Below the pieces are notes generated by a model. It had not been told where the DNA came from, ran no database searches, and was given only the letters and a program-made list of their open reading frames with translations. This document shows, one piece after another, positions 31,995-35,506 of a stretch of DNA of 35,506 bases (position 1 is its first letter; each line of letters starts with the position of its first letter). Source of the DNA: DASXMX01 sp036794395 (GTDB taxonomy: Bacteria > Planctomycetota > Phycisphaerae > Tepidisphaerales > Tepidisphaeraceae). A program made the position numbers and the translations under genes. The stretch lies in assembly GCA_036794395.1 (NCBI GenBank), contig DAIRGS010000037.1:1-35506 (forward strand). The letters are read 5' to 3'.

Positions 31995-33256
31995 GGATGC
32001 ACATCCTTCTTACCGGCATTCTTTCGGGCCAGATCGATCAGTTGCGCCGTCGCTACCGTCTCAGGCGTATCTTTCTTTAGAATCTCCCGGGCATTGGCCA
32101 GCCATTGTTCGGCATCCGCCAGGGTCTTTTGATTCCCCGCCCGCTGCCCGGCCACCGCATACAACTCCGCCCGCTTCAACCACCCGGCCACATGCTGCGG
32201 ATTGATCTGGTGAAGCTTGGCAAAATAGAACTCCGCCTTCCGCGAAATCTCTTGGGCGTTCGGATCATCCGACCCATTGGAAAACCAGTCGGTGTAAACG
32301 CTGGCCATCTCATAGACCAGCCGGGCATTGCCCGAAATCTTCACATCCGCGCTATCCAGATACGGTCGCAACATGCGTTCGGCTTCACGCCAAGCCCCCA
32401 GCCGCCGAAGCTGCACTGCTTTTTCGATCCGGGCCGGGAAGAAATCCGGGTCCCACTCAAAGACCTTGTCGAACATCGGCATAACCGATGTATACGGGTC
32501 CGGCTCATGCAGCTTGATCACAATCCGCTCGTACTCAACTCGCGCATGCATCCTTCGGAACAGGTTCTGAATATTGACCGTCGTCCCGCCGGTTGGGGTT
32601 TTCATCACCAAGGCCGGGCTTTCAATCGCCCATTGCTCGCTTTCCTGGAGCCAGTTGAGGAGCAGTTGCCGTCGCTGGGATTCTTCAAGAGTGGGGTCGT
32701 TGATGTCCTTTTTGTGCTCGTCTTCCCCGAAAATAGCCAGTCCCAGGATTCGGAAGGGTGGCACCGGGTGTTTATTCTGCTCGTCCTGAAGCGTAAAGAT
32801 CGACTTATCCGCACTTTCCAGCAGACTACGGGCGCGTGTCAGCCGGCCCCGCCGCGCTTCCAGATCCGCAAGCGCAACCCACGCCGGCACCCAGTCTTCG
32901 CTCAATTTCACGGCTCGGTTTAGATCGTCTTCGGCGCTGGTGTAACTGTCAGGCCCAAGCTCCAGATACATCTCCCCATGCTTTGAGCGAAACAGCGGAT
33001 TGCGATCATCATTCACCAGCGCCCCGTCCAGCGACGCCATCACCTTGTCCATCGCCGATGCCAGCGGTGGCCCCTGCATATCCTTCGCCCGGATCACCAG
33101 ATAGCCGTCGCGCGAGTTGACGTACTGCTCCGCCCCGTTCTTGCTGACTTTGACAATCCCCACAAAACGATCCGGGCGCCCCGTGCAGCCCAGCGCCAAT
33201 ACCACCAGGAAGGGCAAAGCAATCCACCGCATCGAGCGCTCGACATGAAAAGTCAT
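31991..33256 (-). CDS. TPR-repeat lipoprotein, first gene of the type III block
   Basis: A 421-aa predicted lipoprotein from the ATG at 33256. The frame is open to 33607, but the N-terminal extension is repeat translation. The signal segment and lipobox are ALPFLVVLALGC with Cys24. The body contains TPR-like repeats: PLFRSKHGEMYLELGPDSYTSAEDDLNRAV, WVPAWVALADLEARRGRLTRARSLLE, FFPARIEKAVQLRRLGAWREAERMLRPYL and VAGWLKRAELYAVAGQ. No secretin motif is present. It is probably anchored in an envelope membrane as a scaffold. As the leading gene of a type III block without a secretin, it could serve as pilotin or as part of a replacement outer structure; that is inference. Confidence 0.75.
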   Translation of the reverse strand: MTFHVERSMRWIALPFLVVLALGCTGRPDRFVGIVKVSKNGAEQYVNSRDGYLVIRAKDMQGPPLASAMDKVMASLDGALVNDDRNPLFRSKHGEMYLELGPDSYTSAEDDLNRAVKLSEDWVPAWVALADLEARRGRLTRARSLLESADKSIFTLQDEQNKHPVPPFRILGLAIFGEDEHKKDINDPTLEESQRRQLLLNWLQESEQWAIESPALVMKTPTGGTTVNIQNLFRRMHARVEYERIVIKLHEPDPYTSVMPMFDKVFEWDPDFFPARIEKAVQLRRLGAWREAERMLRPYLDSADVKISGNARLVYEMASVYTDWFSNGSDDPNAQEISRKAEFYFAKLHQINPQHVAGWLKRAELYAVAGQRAGNQKTLADAEQWLANAREILKKDTPETVATAQLIDLARKNAGKKDVHP

Positions 33257-33613
33257 ATTCCAGCCCTTCAAACACACTTTATCTGACCCCCCCGACGCGA
33301 ACAAACAAATTGCCTCATGGCCCAGACTTAGAGGCTCATAGGTGGGGCGGACATTCCTGTCTGCCTCGAATCGGTGAGTGGGGGCATTCCTGATCGGTGG
33401 GGCAGACATTCTTGTCTGTCTCGAATCGGTGAGTGGGGGCATTCCTGCCCCCCGAACCGATTCGAATCTCAGCTCCACCACTATTCCGCGCCACACATTC
33501 GCATTTACCTCCGCGCCATCAACGACTAGACTGCATGGGCACATGCGATTGTCGGCTTGCGCGGGTTCGTGTTGCACGGCAAGCGCGCAACGCGGAGTAG
33601 CCCGCAACCAGTC
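33257..33613. other. Divergent intergenic region with tandem repeat (357 bp)
   Basis: It lies between the type III block (minus) and the FHA-TM gene (plus) and should hold both promoters. A tandem repeat occupies 33341-33447. Upstream of the lipoprotein start, minus-strand GATAAA (33278-33283), with TTG-type sequence 15-16 nt further upstream, is a weak promoter candidate. The box extended upstream reads TCAGATAA, loosely like a FliA -10, but no matching -35 is seen. Confidence 0.5.
33341..33447. repeat. Two-copy 52-bp direct repeat
   Basis: Copies at 33341-33392 and 33396-33447 agree at 49 of 52 positions and are separated by 3 nt. Each contains an imperfect palindrome (GGCGGACATTCCTGTCTGCC type) and the string CGAATCGGTGAGTGGGGGCA. 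Just after the second copy, ACCGATTCG is the reverse complement of CGAATCGGT, so the array can also fold back. Confidence 0.85.
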
Positions 33614-34633
33614 ATGAGCCGCCTACTTTTGGAAATCTATCCCGAACGCACGGGGGAGCCCCTTGGCACAAGCGGCTTACCCCCCATCCTCATCTGCGCC
33701 CCAAACGGCCGCGATTCACTCGGCACCGGTAGCGCCTCAAGTTCCGCGCAACCCGTCGTCCTGAAAATCCACGATGGCGGCTGCGCCATCCAACACGCCT
33801 CCCCGTCCAGCCCCACCGGTGCCAATCAGGCAATGGGTCTGGGCGAATGGCATCAGGCCGAGGGCTGGCGATTCCGTGTAACGCATGCGGTCCAGGCCGA
33901 GGGCGATGGTTCGGTGGGCGATAACCCAAGCTGGGCCGCCCCGGAAATCCGCATCACCACTTACGACACCGACCGTATCAAGCGTCTACGCTGCATGCTC
34001 CCGGTTGAAGAAGGCAGCCAACTCGTCATTGGCCGCGGAGGCACCGGCACCGATCTGATTGTCGAAGACGAGCACGTCTCCCGCGTTCATCTCCGCTTTT
34101 TCGTCCGCGAAGGCGCCCGGCTCGTCGAAGACATGGGCAGCCGGTGGGGCACCAAGCTCAATGGCGAATCCCTCACCGACCCCAAGCCCCTCAAGCACGG
34201 CGACGAAATTCGCCTGGGCAAATCGACCATCCATTACATCTGTTACTGGGACATCCTCCCCGAAGGCCCCAAAAACCCCGGCGGCCCTTCCCCCGATTCC
34301 AGCGCCGCTGCCTTCCTGGCCAATCCGCCCCCGGCCCCATCTTCAGAGGCGCCCGCGGCACCTCCGCAGCCTGCCAAAGTTCCGACTCCCGAGGCCAAAC
34401 CCGAAAAACCCGCTTCGCCGGTGCCCTCCGATGTCGATCCAACCAAAATGACTCCGCCGCCCAAAGCTGCCAAACCGCTGTCTCCCGTTCCTTCCACGGC
34501 AACGGTCTGGCCTGAAAAGACACCGGCCCCCAAACGAAATTATCTTGGTTTTGATGTCGGCGGAGCGATTGTGATTGTGATTCTCGTGCTCGCCGGGCTG
34601 ATTTACCTGGGGTATCTGGTCCGCAAGTACTGA
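33614..34633 (+). CDS. FHA-domain protein with C-terminal membrane anchor (possible SctD analogue)
   Basis: A 339-aa protein from the ATG at 33614; the frame opens at 33557 with an unlikely basic extension. Residues about 1-110 are an unassigned beta-rich region (RLLLEIYPERTGEP ... WRFRVTHAVQ). A classical FHA domain lies at about 125-205: LVIGRGGTGTDLIV, DEHVSRVHLRFF, DMGSRWGTKLNGESL and HGDEIRLGKSTIHYI. A Pro/Ala linker leads to a single membrane helix at about 313-335 (GGAIVIVILVLAGLIYLGYLV) and a 3-residue end. SctD proteins have a cytoplasmic FHA-like domain, one helix and a large periplasmic ring domain; here the periplasmic part is absent. It may dock the sorting platform or act as a membrane phosphothreonine receptor. 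Confidence 0.7.
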   Translation: MSRLLLEIYPERTGEPLGTSGLPPILICAPNGRDSLGTGSASSSAQPVVLKIHDGGCAIQHASPSSPTGANQAMGLGEWHQAEGWRFRVTHAVQAEGDGSVGDNPSWAAPEIRITTYDTDRIKRLRCMLPVEEGSQLVIGRGGTGTDLIVEDEHVSRVHLRFFVREGARLVEDMGSRWGTKLNGESLTDPKPLKHGDEIRLGKSTIHYICYWDILPEGPKNPGGPSPDSSAAAFLANPPPAPSSEAPAAPPQPAKVPTPEAKPEKPASPVPSDVDPTKMTPPPKAAKPLSPVPSTATVWPEKTPAPKRNYLGFDVGGAIVIVILVLAGLIYLGYLVRKY

Positions 34634-34660
34634 TCGCGCGCGATCGGGAGAGAGGCTGCC

Positions 34661-35320
34661 ATGGACGCCTTTGAAGAATTGGTCGTGCAGCACCAGGACT
34701 ATGTCCGGTCGCTGGCGCGCGCCATCGCCAAAAAGCTGCCGAAAAATGTCGAGTTTGAAGAATTGGTCGCCATGGGCCAGCTCGGCCTCACCTCCGCCGC
34801 CAGGCAATACGAGCCCGGACGCGGCGTCGCGTTCACCACCTTCGCCTACTACCGAATCCGCGGCGCGATCTTTGACGGCCTCCGCCAGATGACCTGGCTC
34901 CCACCGGCCATGCGCCGCAAGCTCGCCCGCCTGGATGGCGAAAACGAAGTGAGCGAGCTCACCGCCGAATCGGCTGAGGTCTCCGATGACCCCGAGTTCC
35001 TCGCCAAACAATTCCAAACCGCCGTCGGCCGTTTGGGCGCGGTCTTCCTCGCCTCCGGTGCATCCAATGAAGACAGCGATAAAGAGGACCCCACCGACGG
35101 CCGCAGCGCCGCCGACGAAGCCGAATCCCGTGAAGACCTCACCCATCTCACCGAAGCCCTCGCCAAGCTCCCCGAAGACCAGTCCGCCCTCATCCGCATG
35201 CTCTACTTCGAATACCGCAGCATGACCGACGTCGCCAACGAACTAAAGAAAAACAAATCCACCATCTCGCGGAGACACGCCGAAGCCTTGGATGCACTGC
35301 GCGCCGCCCTCGCGGCTTAA
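34661..35320 (+). CDS. FliA/WhiG-type alternative sigma factor
   Basis: A 219-aa sigma-70-family factor. Region 2 is clear at about 10-85: FEELVAMGQLGLTSAARQYEP, GVAFTTFAYYRIRGAIFDGLRQ and TWLPPAMRRK, as in the sigma-28/SigF/WhiG group. An acidic, poorly conserved linker (about 95-155) replaces most of region 3. Region 4 is at about 160-215 (LAKLPEDQSALIRMLYFEYRSMTDVANELKKNKSTISRRHAEALDALR). GAGAGG lies 6 nt before the ATG, and the gap to the FHA-TM gene is 27 nt, so the two are probably one operon. Sigma factors of this type control late flagellar or type III genes elsewhere; control of the adjacent apparatus is inferred. Confidence 0.85.
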   Translation: MDAFEELVVQHQDYVRSLARAIAKKLPKNVEFEELVAMGQLGLTSAARQYEPGRGVAFTTFAYYRIRGAIFDGLRQMTWLPPAMRRKLARLDGENEVSELTAESAEVSDDPEFLAKQFQTAVGRLGAVFLASGASNEDSDKEDPTDGRSAADEAESREDLTHLTEALAKLPEDQSALIRMLYFEYRSMTDVANELKKNKSTISRRHAEALDALRAALAA

Positions 35321-35362
35321 CAAGCATCACAGACTGGCAATTTGAAAATCCATACATCGAAC

Positions 35363-35468
35363 CGCAGATGACGCAGATGGCCGCAAATAAAATGCAATCC
35401 ATCAAACACAGCGACTTCAAGAATTGATTTAACTCCCATTCCCGAATCTTCATCTGCGAGCATCTGCG
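35363..35468. repeat. Inverted repeat downstream of the sigma-factor gene
   Basis: CGCAGATGACGCAGATG (35363-35379) and CATCTGCGAGCATCTGCG (35451-35468) are near reverse complements enclosing about 70 bp. The unit resembles the ACAGATG units of the element at 29230-29444. The rest of 35321-35506 holds no gene. Confidence 0.7.
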
Positions 35469-35506
35469 CTATCTGTGTTGCAGCCCACAAGGCTGCGTGT
35501 CCTGCC

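Noticed and set aside
33257..33607. N-terminal extension of the TPR lipoprotein frame
   Set aside because: The extra 117 residues translate the tandem repeat, and starting there would bury the lipoprotein signal peptide.

Overview
The window looks like chromosomal DNA of a planctomycete, most likely from the Phycisphaerae side of the phylum. This rests on a PVC-type heme-binding CxxCH protein, GC-rich codon use, FHA/GAF/SpoIIE and FHA-kinase signalling proteins, and many dispersed GC-rich inverted repeats. The class assignment is an inference, because there is no rRNA gene in the window. No tRNA, CRISPR array or transposase gene was seen.

Layout. 1-7.9 kb is a mixed border region: a large secreted PVC-type cytochrome protein (minus), an FHA-GAF-PP2C phosphatase (plus), an outer-membrane beta-barrel porin (plus, with a clear terminator) and an M48-like lipoprotein whose catalytic glutamate is missing (minus). 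8.3-21.6 kb is one plus-strand block built from the regulatory and membrane half of a type VI secretion system: a pseudokinase-TM-FGE-like sensor, a stand-alone Fha C-terminal-like protein, TssL/DotU, TssM/IcmF, a TagF-like protein, an unknown protein and an FHA-Ser/Thr kinase. No T6SS sheath, tube, spike, baseplate or ClpV gene is present. 21.8-33.3 kb is a converging minus-strand block encoding a non-flagellar type III secretion apparatus. In transcription order it runs: TPR lipoprotein, small protein, needle candidate, TPR chaperone, small protein, SctI, SctJ, SctK-like, SctL, SctN, SctO, SctP-like, SctQ, FliO-like. This is close to the order of the Yersinia ysc genes. 33.6-35.3 kb holds a divergent FHA-TM protein that could be an SctD remnant or analogue, and a FliA-type sigma factor.

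Working together. The injectisome core (ATPase, stator, stalk, C-ring, inner ring lipoprotein, rod) sits tail to tail with TssL-TssM-TagF and a threonine-phosphorylation set (FHA-kinase, FHA-phosphatase, pseudokinase sensor, Fha C-terminal domain). The window has no secretin (SctC), no SctD with a periplasmic ring domain and no T6SS tail. The hypothesis most worth testing is that a T6SS-like membrane complex and its phospho-switch have been joined to a type III apparatus. The export gate genes (SctR, S, T, U, V) must lie elsewhere if the system is functional.

Inverted-repeat elements of several different sequences punctuate the junctions of the secretion genes. One of them has become coding sequence at the C-terminus of TssM.
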